Made by a program: the position numbers and the translations under genes
Notes under the pieces: model-generated
Told to the model about the DNA's origin: nothing
What the model saw: the letters and a program-made list of their open reading frames with translations, nothing else
Databases searched by the model: none
Part shown: in pieces, positions 49,359-62,860 of the stretch
How positions within the stretch are numbered: the first letter of the stretch is position 1
How the letters are laid out: each line of letters starts with the position of its first letter
Source of the DNA: Callipepla californica brunnescens
Lineage: Eukaryota > Chordata > Aves > Galliformes > Odontophoridae
Length of the DNA: 64,000 nt
NCBI GenBank assembly: GCA_023055505.1
Contig: JALIRH010000026.1
Location: forward strand, 8,757,591-8,821,590
Direction: 5' to 3'

Positions 49359-49899
49359 TTTTTTATGTCAAATTAAATTCCAGTTATTTCACTCTATTAC
49401 CATTTAATGGTTTGAGCAATAGCTAACAGAGAGAATATCAAAGGGTGGCCAATTGAGATAACGTGAAACAGCTTGGCCTTTCTTGAGATCACTGGTAAAA
49501 CATTTCAGGCAGAGTCACGTAGAAATAACTTTGCAGGTTTGTATTTGGCGGAAAAGGCTCTTCATGCTGAAATCAAGGTATCAAAAGAAAGTATGGCTGT
49601 TTTGGGAAGGAATCAATTTAGTCAGTGATAATGAGTTGCCACTCAAAGTTTAGATGTTAAGTGCATTGCTTAATTTGGGCTGAAACTGAATGTCCCAGCT
49701 TAAAAAAATTTGCCAATGTTTAGGCTCGTTCCTACATATCACATTCCCTATATGCTTTATGATATAAATTTATGTTCAACATATAATTATACTTACGTAG
49801 ATTTTTATGAGGGTATCAAAACTGACCGTATTGGCTGCTAATATTGAAAATTAAGATACTTTGTCAATATGTTTGTGTAATTTTGAATGTGAATTACTC

Positions 49900-50700
49900 A
49901 GTGCCGTGCCCAGACTTCTTACACAGCTCTGCAAAACACTATGCAGGCCGTGGAGCTTTAGAAATTGGAGCTAATTGCTGCCATTAGCAACAGGAATAAG
50001 TCACTCTGGACATATATTGCATTCTGTGTTTTACTAATTAATCATTTGTTTTACTGCGGGAAATTGCAGCTGTCTGTGGCGATCATTAAAACGTAATGTG
50101 TCCAATGTAGTGTTTTTAGATTGTGTTTGAAAAATTAGAACTTAGGAAAATTATGTCAGAATCACTGTGAGAAAGGCTACAACACTTGACTGAGATTTGG
50201 GGGACAAAGTCAAACCACTCAGTCTACAATTAGCCTGTCAGATATCAGCGGCTACATGACTCCTTCCTGTGTATCTTTCACCTCATCAGTGAAATAATTA
50301 TAGAGTTCTTTTTTTTATGCTGCACTAGCAGTCTACTAATGGAAAATAGTAAAAGATAGCTGAGGGTTGTTTGCAGTATTTTGCAGTCTGATTACTAGGA
50401 AATGTAGAAGAGGCCTTAGACTATTTATTTATTTGTTTATTTTGAGGACGTTCAAGTATTTCCAGCAGCCCACTATGAAGTATGTTGTGTTTACTGATAT
50501 TATTTGTTAGCCACTTTGGGAGCAATGGCAAATTTAATAAACTATGAAGTACGGCAGATTTTCTTCAATTAAATAAGTCTGTAATTAACCAGTGTAGCAT
50601 TACTGATGTATTCAACAATTGCACTAAATGCAGTCCCTTTTATCAAGTAATTAATGCTGGAAATTGTTAATCCCTTCATTTCATGGTTTGTTGACATTGC
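49900..50700. other. Candidate conserved noncoding sequence
   Basis: This repeat-free stretch holds many homeodomain-like TAAT cores (for example ACTAATTAATCATTTG near 50033), an E-box CAGCTG near 50069 and low homopolymer content, the usual look of conserved vertebrate enhancers. It has no open frame of note. The call rests on appearance alone. Confidence 0.25.
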
Positions 50701-51024
50701 ATATACCCATATATTTAAATAACTAATAACAAAAATGTATTAAATTAAGTAAGGATTTAACTTTATCGTATTAAATGACTTTTTAACTTGCAGATATCTG
50801 CTGACATACCCTTGTCCAGCCTCTTGAAAAAGAGAGGCTGAAGCAGCAGTATATTCTAGAATCCTACCGTGGGGTAGCTGGTGATATTGGAAGCCAGTGG
50901 ATATAATTGGCTGTTCTCTTTGACAGCGAATATGTTTTATTCTAAGATAATCCATTACAGGTTATTTAATATTAACGAACACAGACATTGTTGGTTATTT
51001 TGCTAGACGTTCTTCAAGTATTTT

Positions 51025-51102
51025 GTAGGGTACTTGCTTTAGCAGGGGGGTTGGACTTGGTGATCCCTTGAAGTTCTTTCCAGCCCTTGCAATTCTGTGA
51101 TT
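51025..51102 (+). mobile_element. CR1 3' tip, short fragment
   Basis: About 78 bases match the last part of CR1: TTGCTTTAGCAGGGGGGTTG, GACTTGGTGATCCCTTG, then CAATTCTGTGATT. The terminal ATTCTGTG motif is present, so this is a strongly 5'-truncated insertion. Confidence 0.88.
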
Positions 51103-52262
51103 ATGTTATAGCACAAGTAAACAAGTACAGACATTTTTTTTCTGCCTGTGTTTTTAAGGCAGTCTATTTAGGGCAAATGCTGTCTCCAGTATTGACGTGT
51201 CTGCTGAATACAACATAGATAGTACTCTGAAATAGGTGATAATGTTGTAATTCCAGTCCTAATCCTATAGTTTGTTTCTTAGTTGAATAATTTTAGTTAA
51301 AATATTTTTAAAAATGCTAGAGGACCAGCATACTATTTCAGTGCAAGTAATACTGATTTCTGTGTGTGCAAGGTTGAAAATCTCTTGAAATTGTTAACCA
51401 TTGTATGATGGTATTTGGGGAAATTATTTACTTGGCAAATCTTGGGGTATTTTTTTCACTTATTTGTTTAGGGGTCCTCGTAATAGAGATTGAGCGATTT
51501 TGTGGAAGAGTTGAAGATTGGAGGGTTATTATTTATGTTCCATATGCCTGTATGTATTTTATGGAGAGTGCTTCTGACTGTTTTCATTTGGTGACAGTCT
51601 AGTGAGTGTTAGGCTACAGGCAGGGACTGGCATGCAGCTCTGGAGCCCTGTGGGGTCACATTAGTCTCTGCTGTGTGAAATGATACTCTGAAGTGATCCA
51701 ACTTGGTCACATATTCATGCTCATTCTGAAATTCTGTTGTGGTCTACATTCAGAGTGCTTTTCAGCTACGCTTAAGACCAATTTTAAATGAATATATTCG
51801 AGTTTAATATACATATAAAATTATTATATGATAACACACATAATTGCTCTTCCCTATCTATATACTGTTTGTTCCACCGCTTACCTAGTGGCTTAAACTT
51901 TCTAGGTTACTTTTGTATATGTCACGCAGCCTCACTGAAGTCAGAAAGGAGATTCACTATGAACCTGGTTATGCACATGTACAGATCATATTGGTGCATG
52001 TTTACTCTATGTATTCAGCAGGCAAGTGAATAGCTTCTTTCTTGGATTTGAACCATAAATATCTCCTGTGATTCCCCAGATGAAATATTTTCTTATGATG
52101 CTATAATGTGCTTCAGGTAAGCATAAATTTGCATAGTGCACTTGTAGGGCAGGAAACAAAAACAAATCGTACTGAGTGGTATTGTCAGTCAAAGTATTTG
52201 ATAGATGGTGGTATTTAGAAAGATTATCAAGATGACAAAGAGACAATTGATAATAAAGGAAA

Positions 52263-52505
52263 TGCTCACCCATCTCCAAAGATCGAGGCTCACAGGGGAA
52301 AACTTGCCAGAATAGTGATCTCCAACAAGAGACCCCTCCCCAGTGGTGGTCAGCCCTTAAATGGAGTCTAGGAGAGGTGGAGTTAGATTCTACCCCTTCT
52401 GGTCATACAGGTGAATTGCTTTCACCTGTGCTCCCACGGCTGACTCAGTGCTTTCTGCAGGTGATCAATCAGTGGTTCAGGCCATGATTCAACAGTTCCC
52501 ATACA
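52263..52505 (-). mobile_element. LTR-like repeat, copy B (probable solo LTR, inverted)
   Basis: The reverse complement aligns with copy A from the TGTATGGG start (at 52505) to the GGTGAGCA end (near 52263). The TATA-like box appears on the + strand as CCTTAAATGG (52355-52364). It carries extra bases between TTGGAGATC and the GTGAGCCTCGA block compared with A. There is no internal retroviral region. With copy A in the opposite direction, it brackets the 21 kb that includes the CCSER exon. Confidence 0.7.
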
Positions 52506-52599
52506 ACACTGTACCAGCATCCTCAATTTGCAAGACTTAACAGCACTATATAGAGTGCTGAGAAATGGCAATGCTATTAATATATAATTTTACAATATC

Positions 52600-53500
52600 A
52601 GCAGTTCTGTGCAATTTGTGATGAACTCGAGGCTGAAGGCTGTAATGCTATAAAAATAAGAAAAATAAAATAGTCGTTTTCCCATTTAGTATTTGAGTGT
52701 GATCAATTGCTGTGGGTCAGTCAGATAAATACCATCTGACCCTCCGTGGCAATGTAGCTGATGACACCAGTTATATTTTCTGATGCGTCTGCAAATACTC
52801 AAATGTGCATTGCCTCATAATGAGCACGCAATGAAAGCAATTCAGAATGTGTGCAGAATAAACCGTTTATATTAAATCATTAGAAAGAGCTAGACTTATT
52901 TTGAGGTAAATAACACATTTAGTAGAGGTTTTAGACCTTCCAGTATGAAAACAATGCTCAGAGACCTATCAAGGTTTCCAATGAGTTACCCATTTTGTAC
53001 CCAAGATGGACAATTATTTAATTTCCTGCAAATTACTGGGGTTGTAATAAAAAATGACATGAAAATGAAAAATTGAACTCATATGAAAATAACAATTTGT
53101 CAGAGAGCTTTTCCAAAGAAGCATTTATTATGAGATGGTGTCATTAGCTGAAGTCCAGTAGATTAAAACCATAAAGATTCTCCTAGTTGAAACAGCTTGC
53201 CAACTTCTGAAGTTTCTCTAAGATATTTTATTTCTCACAGTAAGTTTCAGAGACCTCCTGACTTAGAAAAATAATTGATATTTGGCAACTGCTGCCCTAA
53301 ACAGATACACAAGAAAAACAAAAATGTGATAGAGGAAGAGGTAGGCCTGTTTTTTTTTAGGGCACAGTATGTCAACTGTGAATGTAGCTACCCATTTAAA
53401 TATTTGTGTTTGTAGCCAATAGATACTTTGGCAGATTTTAAATTTTATCTCAATTAATTATCCCTTAAGCTCGATATGCCAAAGTTTATGAAACAAGCCC
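52600..53500. other. Candidate conserved noncoding sequence
   Basis: Repeat-free sequence next to LTR copy B with balanced composition, scattered TAAT and ATCAATTG-type motifs and no ORF. Appearance resembles slowly evolving intronic DNA. Not verified. Confidence 0.2.
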
Positions 53501-56500
53501 TAGTGTAATTTCAGTAGAAATTCTCACAGTTCACAGCATGGATTTTGTCATTGTTCTGTGCTTCAGATTTATTTCATGTTTTCTTTACACAGTCCGTATC
53601 TTCATTTTTCAGCCCAGGTTATCAGAACGGTACTATATATTTTATTTAGTCATTTGTGAAAATGATAAGAACTGTTGGTCTGCCATGCTTACATAAATTC
53701 ACAGTTTAGATCACGGTAGTAGTGAGGATTCTTTGCAGCCTGGCTTGACTTCAGGAAGATGAAATGTGTCACAATGATTCTCAGTGACAGAAACCTTTTT
53801 AGGAAAAGGGTTTAGCAATCGCATGTCAGGGATGTGTCATTTACCTGTTTTTGTGATTGTCCATGTTAGGAACACATAGTATATAGAAAGAGGAGGTGCA
53901 TTCTGTATTTCTATCCTTTGTAGGTTTCATAATTAAATGCAGTTCTCTGTGCGTGGTCAAAGTTTCACCTGGATGTGAAATAGCATAGGTGTCTGGTTAA
54001 TCACACTAGGACTTGGTGCCTTCTCAGAAAGATAATCTTTTCATCTTAAGTTTTCTATTGGTTTTCACATTCTGCCTTGCAGTAACAGTCATCTGTGAGA
54101 CTGAATGCTTCACTGATGAAGAACGCACAGTTAGCTTGTGCTTAGGGTTGTTATTTTTTAAATTAAATTGAAAACTTTCCTCTGTTCTCGTGCCTGCACT
54201 CAATAATTCTGTGGATCTGTCAGGTAAAGACACGCTTTGTGAAGATAACCTGTCTAGAAACAAAGATGTGCTCAAAAATAACTGACCTTAGCTCAGTAGA
54301 AACTGATCATGTCACAGACCAGCTAAACAAGGATACAGCTTGAGAACAATGACTTCTCTTATCCCTTTTAAACAGGATTGAGATAACTAGAATCTATGTC
54401 TGACCAAGGATCACTTGAGTTCTAGGGTTTTTATTTCACACGCGTGGCTCTATATTGGTCAAATCATTGTCGATCCTTTTATGTGAGGAAAATACTTCTT
54501 AGGTTACAGCTACAAAATGTTTCTGTGGAAAAAGAGACCCAGGTTTCTATTACTTGCCACCTATGCAAAATGTCTTGTAACGCTGCTCATCACTTGATTT
54601 AAACTTTCTCATGGATTTTGCTCAGTGTTGAAATAAATGCATTGTTCTCATTTCTTCTTTTAACAAGACCTGTATATAAATAGATGCGTAGTGAATGTTC
54701 AGGAGCATATTAGTTGAATGATGCATTTTATCTTTCATCTCATATAGCTTTGCCTTCACCATGGTAACAATTTAGAGTTTCATTCCATTTTCTATACAAC
54801 AAAGATAGAAATGAACCTTTCTGAAATGCTGACAACTGAAAATAAGTATTCTTACAGAGCTGTTTTAATGTTTCAGAGCAATCAAAATCTTCATAGTCAT
54901 AAACCTACTTTCCACTCATGTCTGTTTTTGGGGAAATGCAGTACAAACAGTGATTAATAGCTTTATTCATGTGTGCTATTCAGGAAGGCATTCTGTGCAA
55001 CTTACACCTAAAAATTCTTCATTGCGTCCATCTTGTTTTTAATAGAAAATTTCAAATTCTTGCTGTGCTCTACCGTATGGTTGTGCAAAGGAGGCAAAGA
55101 CACCAAAATAGGAACTGGAGAAAAGCAGTGAATTAAAAACTGAATGTGTGCAATAGGAATGCTTCTCTGGAAATGCAGTTGTTTGAGCTAGTCTGGCACC
55201 CTGACAGGCCTGCTTCCGTATTTGCTGTTTGCTGAAGCAAGTAATTTATCCTGACAGTAACTTTGCCAGCACTGCAAGAATCCTATTTCACTAAGATTAA
55301 CAACTTCACCCTTGTTTCTAAGAACAAATATGCTTTATTCCTTGTTTCTGGGTCTTCTTGTCATCTTTCTTACTCATCTTTCTGTGTTTTCAGGGTGCGT
55401 TTTTAGCAAGAGGTTGGGGTTTTTTGGTTTGTTCTTCTTTTTTGATTTCGTTTTTTTTTGTTGTTAATGTAGTAAAAATGTAATAAGTCCATTAATTGGG
55501 CTTTTTCGCTTTTTTAAAGTCTTTTTAGTTTTTATTTACACAACGTAGATTTGAGCCTCTCATCTACTACACTAATTACTACCAGTGTTAAGACTACTAT
55601 CATTTTCTTATATTGAGAACTTTTTTCTCCGTAGTGCTACATTTGAGGTAAGAATGTGAAAGCAAAAACACAAAGACCTGAGAAAGGGTTAGGGTCCCTG
55701 GCAGCTTATGAAGCAAAAATGTTAAGTATTCATTTACTGACTAATGAGATTCTCAAATTATCCCTGTAAAATTTTGGATTTCAGTGAGATGTGTACAGAT
55801 GTGCCAAGGTCTGTAATGTTTAATTTATCCAGTTCATCTTCAGATTTGCAATTAAAATGCAAGAATCTTCCTCAAGACACTGACTGAGTGATCGAAATCA
55901 ATGCAAGTTTGCCTGCCCTGTGCCTTGTCCCATGTGTGCCAAGGCACTTAGAAAAACAGATCAGGAAACCCAAAAGCAAAGAAAACAATTACACAGCCTG
56001 CCTGAAAAGCTGCATTTATGCAGATTAGCAGGAGTTTTACAATAATGGTCTCAATTCTAGTTGTAATAAGCTGTTGTGACACCTGGGAATTTTGCTATGG
56101 CTTTCATGTGTGATTAGATGAGTGGTGTCTAAAATGAATGGAAAGTGAAGTGCATAGCACAGGAGAAGGTGGACAGTATAAATTCGATAAGAATGCTTTG
56201 CCCATGGTATAATCCAAACTCTTTTTCATCAGCACTGAAGCAACAGTTTAACGCAGATGGGTTTGAAAACAAGGTTCAGTTTTTAACACAACTGACACTA
56301 TTTATTTTGTTTGTTTGTTTGTTTTCTGATTTTGTAAGAACTTGCTTTAGCTAATATTTTCACTGAAAAGAGCAAATTGGCATTATTTTCAGCTCAGCAG
56401 TTGACTTCACTTTATTGTCTTGCAGTACATGAAATCAAACAATCGCTAGTGAAATTTTCGTTACGGATGCCTGACTTAACATTTTCTGCTTAAATCCAAC

Positions 56501-59500
56501 ACGTAGCAGCTATTGCAGCATGATGTGCAGGCTTTCATGGGACAAAGCTGAAGTTTATCTCACAACTTGACTTTGGAAGTGTAAAGTAATTGGACGGAGA
56601 CACTCCTTGTGCAATGGCCACCTAGTAGGGCCTTTCAGTCATGGAAGCTGGACCATGACATGACATAACTGAGGCGAGGGACAGTAAGCACTTGCACTGA
56701 GGAAACCTCTCACTTCCCTTTTTGCATCTACACTAATTGAATAGGCTGACTGCTTTGGGTAATGGTGGCTTTTGTGCATGTGATATGAGACAGTGGACTT
56801 AAACCAACGACTGTGGTGCTTCAACTTCTGCTGTAGTAAACAAGAAAAAGTCACAGCTGTATGAATTTGCAATTATAATCATTTAGCTGCTAAATACTTT
56901 CTTCCCTCCCCAAAAGTACTTAAAAAAAACACTGAAGACCTAATTTAATTTTTGAGAGCTTAGCAACTTAACAGCTTGACACACAGGTTGTAATGGGCGA
57001 AGAGAAGCTTCTGTGTCTGCATGATGCTGAGTGGTGGTTCATTTGTAACTCTGTACTGCGCGTGCCAGCAATGAATAGCGCAGTCATCAGTTTTATTTTG
57101 AAAATTTTGACTTATTTTCATTCATATATGTATTTATTGTGATATATTAATCTACTTGTTTCAATTGCTTTGTTTATGGAAAGAAACTTGGCTGTGAAAT
57201 TTAAAAAGTTCTGTCATCACTGCAACTGTCTTTGAATAATTATGGCATGGAAGTGGCACAGCACAAGTTAGGTCAAGCTATTTCTGGTTACAAAAATAAT
57301 CCCTACCTTTAACTAGAATAATTATTGTTATGCTTTAATGCAGTCTTCAGAGTGTTTTGATTCAAATCAATACCTTATATTCAGTGGGTTCAAAAACTAA
57401 ATTCACAATACCTCTCACCTGCATTTCCAGTTCACTTTTGCTCTCCAGATACCAGTTTGGACAAAGGGTACATTAAATCTGCTTTCAGTAATATGGGTGA
57501 TGCTCTTCTTCATCTACATATTTCTTCTGCTCTTTAAACATTCTTTTTTTTTTTGTTTTTTTTCTTTCTATGAATGGTATTAGATGCTGTGAACATTTGC
57601 AAATATTTTGTGAACTTGTCATGATACCAGTATTCTCCTTTTAATTTACTCTATGCAGAGATGGAATAATTTGTCTTAAATTTCTGCTGCCTTCACTGAC
57701 CTCTGCATGTGCTTATCACTTTTTGGTATGTGCATTTCTTTTTCGGTAACTCTCTGATGCATAAAAGGTCATTTCACATCTTCCCATTAATCATGTTAGA
57801 TACAATTGAGAGTAGACTCCGAAAGAGTCCTTTTGTCTCCTATTTCATAAAGATTATGAGATTTAATGTAGAATGATAACCCTTTACATTTTTTTTGGTT
57901 TATCCTCCAAAATTACTAGAATACTCTACAGTAACTGCCAAGCTTTATATGATTCAAAAGACTTCTTTAAAAAATTGCTTGTTTTGTTGTGTTTTAATCT
58001 TCAACTGAGTTTTTAAAGGCAAAATAGATCAATCGTTAAGGGCCAGTGTGTGCATGATATGTAGAATGATCTTTGAAAATAGTAAGAACTGTCTTAAGTT
58101 CCAGTAAGAGTGAGATAAAGGCTGTTGTATATATTCTGACTTATTTATAGCTTTAGATTAAAATATGCTTTTATGCCCAGCCTTCGTGAATTTTATCTGT
58201 ACCTGAAAAGTTAGCATTTGTGTTTTTGTCTTTTTGTACCGTTACGTTTTCAATAGTAGACATAGATTAATCTGATGCTACTTAGAAGTAAAATATAACT
58301 CAGAAGGAAAGGCAAACGGTTTCGAAAAGGAGAAAGAAAAATTATAGTAAGCAGAGAAATAAATGTTCCAGTGATTCCATTAGATCAATTTTTAGCTGAT
58401 TTCTTGATGATAATAGATTTTATTAGTGAAATATGTTTGTGTGGGAGTTGAACAAGCTGTGTTAAGTGTCTAAAAAGCATTTCTAAATTAAACATTTTAA
58501 ATAGGTTTACCTATTCAATGACTGTTAAATTATGTCCAATGCTAAATGCTTTCAGAAAGCAGAAACTGTTTTAGAAATAATATACAGGATGGCAAGTGCT
58601 TGATTATTTCATCTACTGAGTTACTACTTCTTTCTCTTTCAAAAATTCTAAGAAATGTTAACTTTAGTCTTAGTTTTTCACTTTGGAAAAGATGAGAAAC
58701 AGGAGATTTTCATCTGTTGCTTTCTCATTCTTTCATTTAAAATATATTTTACTCTATGAGCAGTCTAAGGAAGATAACTGGGATGGTGTCAGTCTTTCAG
58801 CACATGTCAACATAAGCAGCAACTGGTAACTGCTCTTAGAGGAAGCCCATTGAAGAAATGATGTCTCATTTCCTGACTTGCTCTTTTTTTTTTTTTTTTT
58901 TGTCTAAGAAAGAGCAGTGACAAGAAGGAAACTATTACTGTTCTTCAAAGTGAGAATCTCAATACCTTTCTTGTGCTTGTTCTGCTGCTCTGACTGCAAG
59001 TCTGTACAACTAAACCTCTTGATATATGGCTTCAGTGTGTCTTTGGCAAGAAGAATTTACTGGGCAGCCACCAAGGGAGTCATTAGACCAGAACAATTTT
59101 TGGGTAGGACAAGTAAGGTTGCAGGAGGAAGTAATTTATTCTTCTATGTGGCTGAGAGTGCACCAGCAAAATCTGACCTCCTTCTTAGGCTTATGTGTAT
59201 AACCTGCCTTCATTTTTGACGTAGGAAACATTTACTAGCATGCAAGTCACTTGAAAACAGCTAGAACAACTAATTATTTCAAATGCACCCTTGAAAACGT
59301 ATTGTAAATATACTTGTGAGATAGTGCAGTGCCTCTGCGAATGATAATCTGAGGTTTGTCACATACAGATTAACCTTTAAATACTGAGGAACATGTGAGC
59401 CACAACATACAACAAAGGTGACATTTCCTTATCAAGGAGGGCTAGCATTTATGAATGACGTTTGTCCTACAGTTCCATTTACAAATGATGAGACTTTCAT

Positions 59501-62500
59501 ATTACTTTCTTTCCTGATCCTCGCACAGGCTGGTACATAGAAGTACATTTGTAGATTTCGGAGCCAAGGAAGCTTCGCAGCATTACAGACCAAACCAAAC
59601 ACTGTTGCTCAACATAGGGAAAGGTGAAATTATAATTTTAAAAATTTCTGTCAGTCATTATATGTGATGGCAAGCTTCAATATTAGGTTGGAATTTACTG
59701 AAATAAAAACAACTGAGAATAAAACGAAAAACGGAAACAGAATATAGTGAATCTAACCTCTTTGACTGGAGTATTACTTTTAAGAAGTTCTAAGAAAAGA
59801 CCTCAAGTTGGCAAAATGTATCATTTTCAGTTTAGAGAATAATTGATAGCCATAAATGTGTCTTATCTTGTGAAAAAATAATCTCTATGCAAATGGACCT
59901 TCCTTATAATATTGCCTATAGGTAATTAGAAATTATGAAAGAAGACAGGAGACCTTAAGTTCACATTAATAAAGTAGTACAGGAGAGGAAGGATAGTGAA
60001 TAGCTAATGTGTAATGTGTACTGCTGTCTGGCAGACAATACAAGAGATTATTGAAAGGATATTTAATTTTGGTACTGAAACAAAGTTGTGCTAGAAAATG
60101 GAAGGCAACCTTTTTTTCCTTTTTTAAATAGTTAAAATTAGAACTTCAGTTTTTAATGTTAAGTTTAAGAATAGTAAAGGCTCTTTTCATTGCTGCTTCC
60201 CTTGCCCCTTGTCTTCTAAAGATGTGGAAATATTTGGGTTTGCTTTTGACTATGATAAACTATAGTTTCCATCTATCAGAGCAAATGAAGAGGAAAATTC
60301 CCCAGTGTGTGTGAGGGGAAAATAAATTTTGGAGGTACTGGATAGAAGTGTAAGCTGTGAAAACCGAAAGTTTAAAATATCCATCGGTATCTGGTTGCAA
60401 GGAATAGAAGTCATCCCTCTTGGAGCAGTTTTCTAAGGTATACAGGGAAAGAAAATAAGAATACAAGAGTTGAAAGATTGTTCAAAGCATTATTAAGGTA
60501 TAACAAACTTATGACTTATAATCAGACAAGACACAATGAGTTCTAAGAAACACAGTCTTAAGGATGGCAGTGTGCATCCTCAGGCTTTCTGATTTGAGTT
60601 CTTTAAGTCAAACATAATGTTTGACAGGACTGAGTGACCCTGTTATTTTCAGAAATCCTGGGAATAGCTTCTACTAAAACTCTGGTAGTTTTGGATAGAA
60701 TTACCTTGGTTTGCTGTGCCCATTATTACATAAACTTGAACAAACTGGTCATTGGGAACCTTCAGTTTCTTCTGGAAATCCAGAATTCCCACTGTCTTCT
60801 GCAGTGTAGTGTAGGCCCTGCATGTCATGTAAGAACTGAAGGGAGAATGTTATTAAGAGGTTATTTTCTATTCTGTTTTCTTAATTCCATACACAGCAAG
60901 AAGAAAAAAAGAAAGAAGAGATAAAGACAAATATGTGATGAATAATGTAATATAAGCCTCAGTAAAGATTATTCTTTTTGATTAGCCATTCTTAAGATTT
61001 CTCTTGAAGGTCAGTAGTGTCATAGTTTCACATGTTGTCTCAGTTATGATGAAAGCTTCTTTGTTGTACCTCCGGAAGTGGCAAAATCTCCAAGTGCAGG
61101 GAGTTAGAAGGGAAGTTTCCCACCTTCATAGAAAGGTTCTTGCAGCCTTTCTTATCAAAAACTGTGCTTTTTGATGTTATGTACACTAGCAATGTTTTTA
61201 AAGACTGAGAGGGTTTGATTCATTTGCTAACTGTAGATGCTGAATATAATTGAATATGTGTTATCCTAAACTCACCTAACTGCTCGCTTTAGTTCCAGAA
61301 GTGCATGGCTGTCTTATATGTCCTATGTCATATCTGCCAGCCTATTCCTTTGACTTAAACCTTAGACTATCTTGTATTAAGACAGTAGAATGTAAATTAA
61401 GAGACCAAACAGGTCAAGAAAAGTACAACCTAACTATGTTTTAATTTTTGTAGTGCTGTAGGAGAGTGACAATGTTATGCAACCACAATATTAAACCGAA
61501 ATATGTCTGGTGTTATAAAGCTAATTATTTCGAGGTACATCTTTAATTTTCTCTGCATGAGAAGATTATTTTTTTTCCTTATGCTGTCTTCATTGTTTTC
61601 TTTGTAAAGGAAAGATCTTGAATAGATTAAAAAACCTAACAAACAAGAAAAGCACACAAATTTAGCTTCTGTCCATGTCTCCTTACCTTAGACTGGAAGG
61701 ACTAAATCTTGATTTTTCAGCGTTGTTAAGTATACAGTAAAATAATGCAGATACAAGACTTTATGCCAGTATCAGACACACACAGTTTGGCTCTGTTCTT
61801 CAGAATAAACTTTTCATGTGAAGCAAGAGTTACACTAAAATAGTACATCTAACAGCACCATCAGTGCTTTTCTGCTAGGTTTAATCTCTAAAGTTGAGGG
61901 CTGCTGCTTTGGAAGCTCAAATTTCAGCTAGACTGTATATTAGGTTTAGTGAGCTGTTTGATTTAGTTGCAAGGCATAGGTCTGCTGCGTTTTTCTGACT
62001 GCACAGTCTACCTGCCTTTGCAGAGAGTGCTCTCCTGGGAATAAGGGTGTTCATACTATGATGAAAAATTAAACCTTTCGTTTGATGCTCCTGTTATTGA
62101 GGTTCTGCAAGTAGATGTTGAAACATTTTCCATGTAATAGGCAGCTGAAGTAAATTATTATTCATCAGTGTGGGAATAATAATTTAAGTGAATACATGTT
62201 TATCACTGTACCCAGTGACAAACTCCAGTGAAGCCTGGAGTGTTCCTGGTGGCTACCCAAGGATGCTCATTATAACATTTATTGTTAGACTTCCATGATT
62301 TTTTGTTTAACACTTGTTTTTACTATTTTCTCTGTATGCCAAGTAAAGGAGTGCTGCCCTTTGCCAGTTTATCTTCCCTTCGGTGTAGGTGGTGTAGCCT
62401 CCTCAGAGCTGTTCTCTATGCACCATAAAAAACCAACCTTTTTAAAAGAACCATTGACATTAAACTGGAAAGGAGGAGGAATGGGATCTACATACAGTAC

Positions 62501-62540
62501 AGTGTATAGTATACAGTACACCTTGTATAGATGCAGTGGA
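53501..62540. other. Mostly unique intronic sequence, 9 kb
   Basis: No recognised mobile element or gene. Balanced, repeat-free stretches at about 55850-56250 and 57000-57260 (the latter with clustered CG dinucleotides near 57058-57080) resemble conserved noncoding DNA. T tracts occur near 57547 and 58884. Confidence 0.4.
58905..59219 (+). other. Weak exon-like ORF behind a strong polypyrimidine tract
   Basis: A run of 18 T (58884-58901) followed by GTCTAAG resembles a splice acceptor, and an open frame of about 100 codons follows to the stop near 59217. A GTAAGG donor-like site lies near 59110. The peptide, cysteine- and leucine-rich at first, matches nothing I know. T tracts of this kind are common throughout the window, so the acceptor may be accidental. 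Low confidence as a gene part. Confidence 0.1.
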
Positions 62541-62860
62541 GCATTGCGGGTGCACTCTATCCCATCATCCTGATCATCAGTAAAAAAAAAACTGAACAGA
62601 ACAGGCCCCACTACTGACCCCTTGGGAGTGCCACTCATGACCAGTTGTCACCTGGATTTATCTCTGTTCACCAGGCCATGTCCTCCTGCTTGTTCTTTAC
62701 TCAGCATGGAGTGTACTTGTCCAAGCAACAGTTGACAAACTCTCCAGGAAAATACTGTAGGAGACAGAATCAAAGGCTTTGCTCAAGTCTAGGTAGACTA
62801 TGTCAATGGCCTTTTCCCCATCCTTCAGGTGAAACAATATTGTTTTATTTGTGATTCTTC
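62541..62860 (-). mobile_element. CR1 LINE reverse-transcriptase fragment, antisense
   Basis: Minus-strand translation gives CR1 ORF2 blocks in the expected order: KAIDIVYLDLSKAFDSVSYS near 62830-62760, then GTPKGSVVGPVLF near 62632-62590 and DDQDDGIECT near 62575-62545. Between them, CCAAGCAACAG and GTCACCTGGATTTATCTCTG fit the CR1 text, but frames are broken. An A9 run has disturbed the segment after GPVLF. The catalytic YADD motif lies beyond the preserved part. Non-functional relic. Confidence 0.85.
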
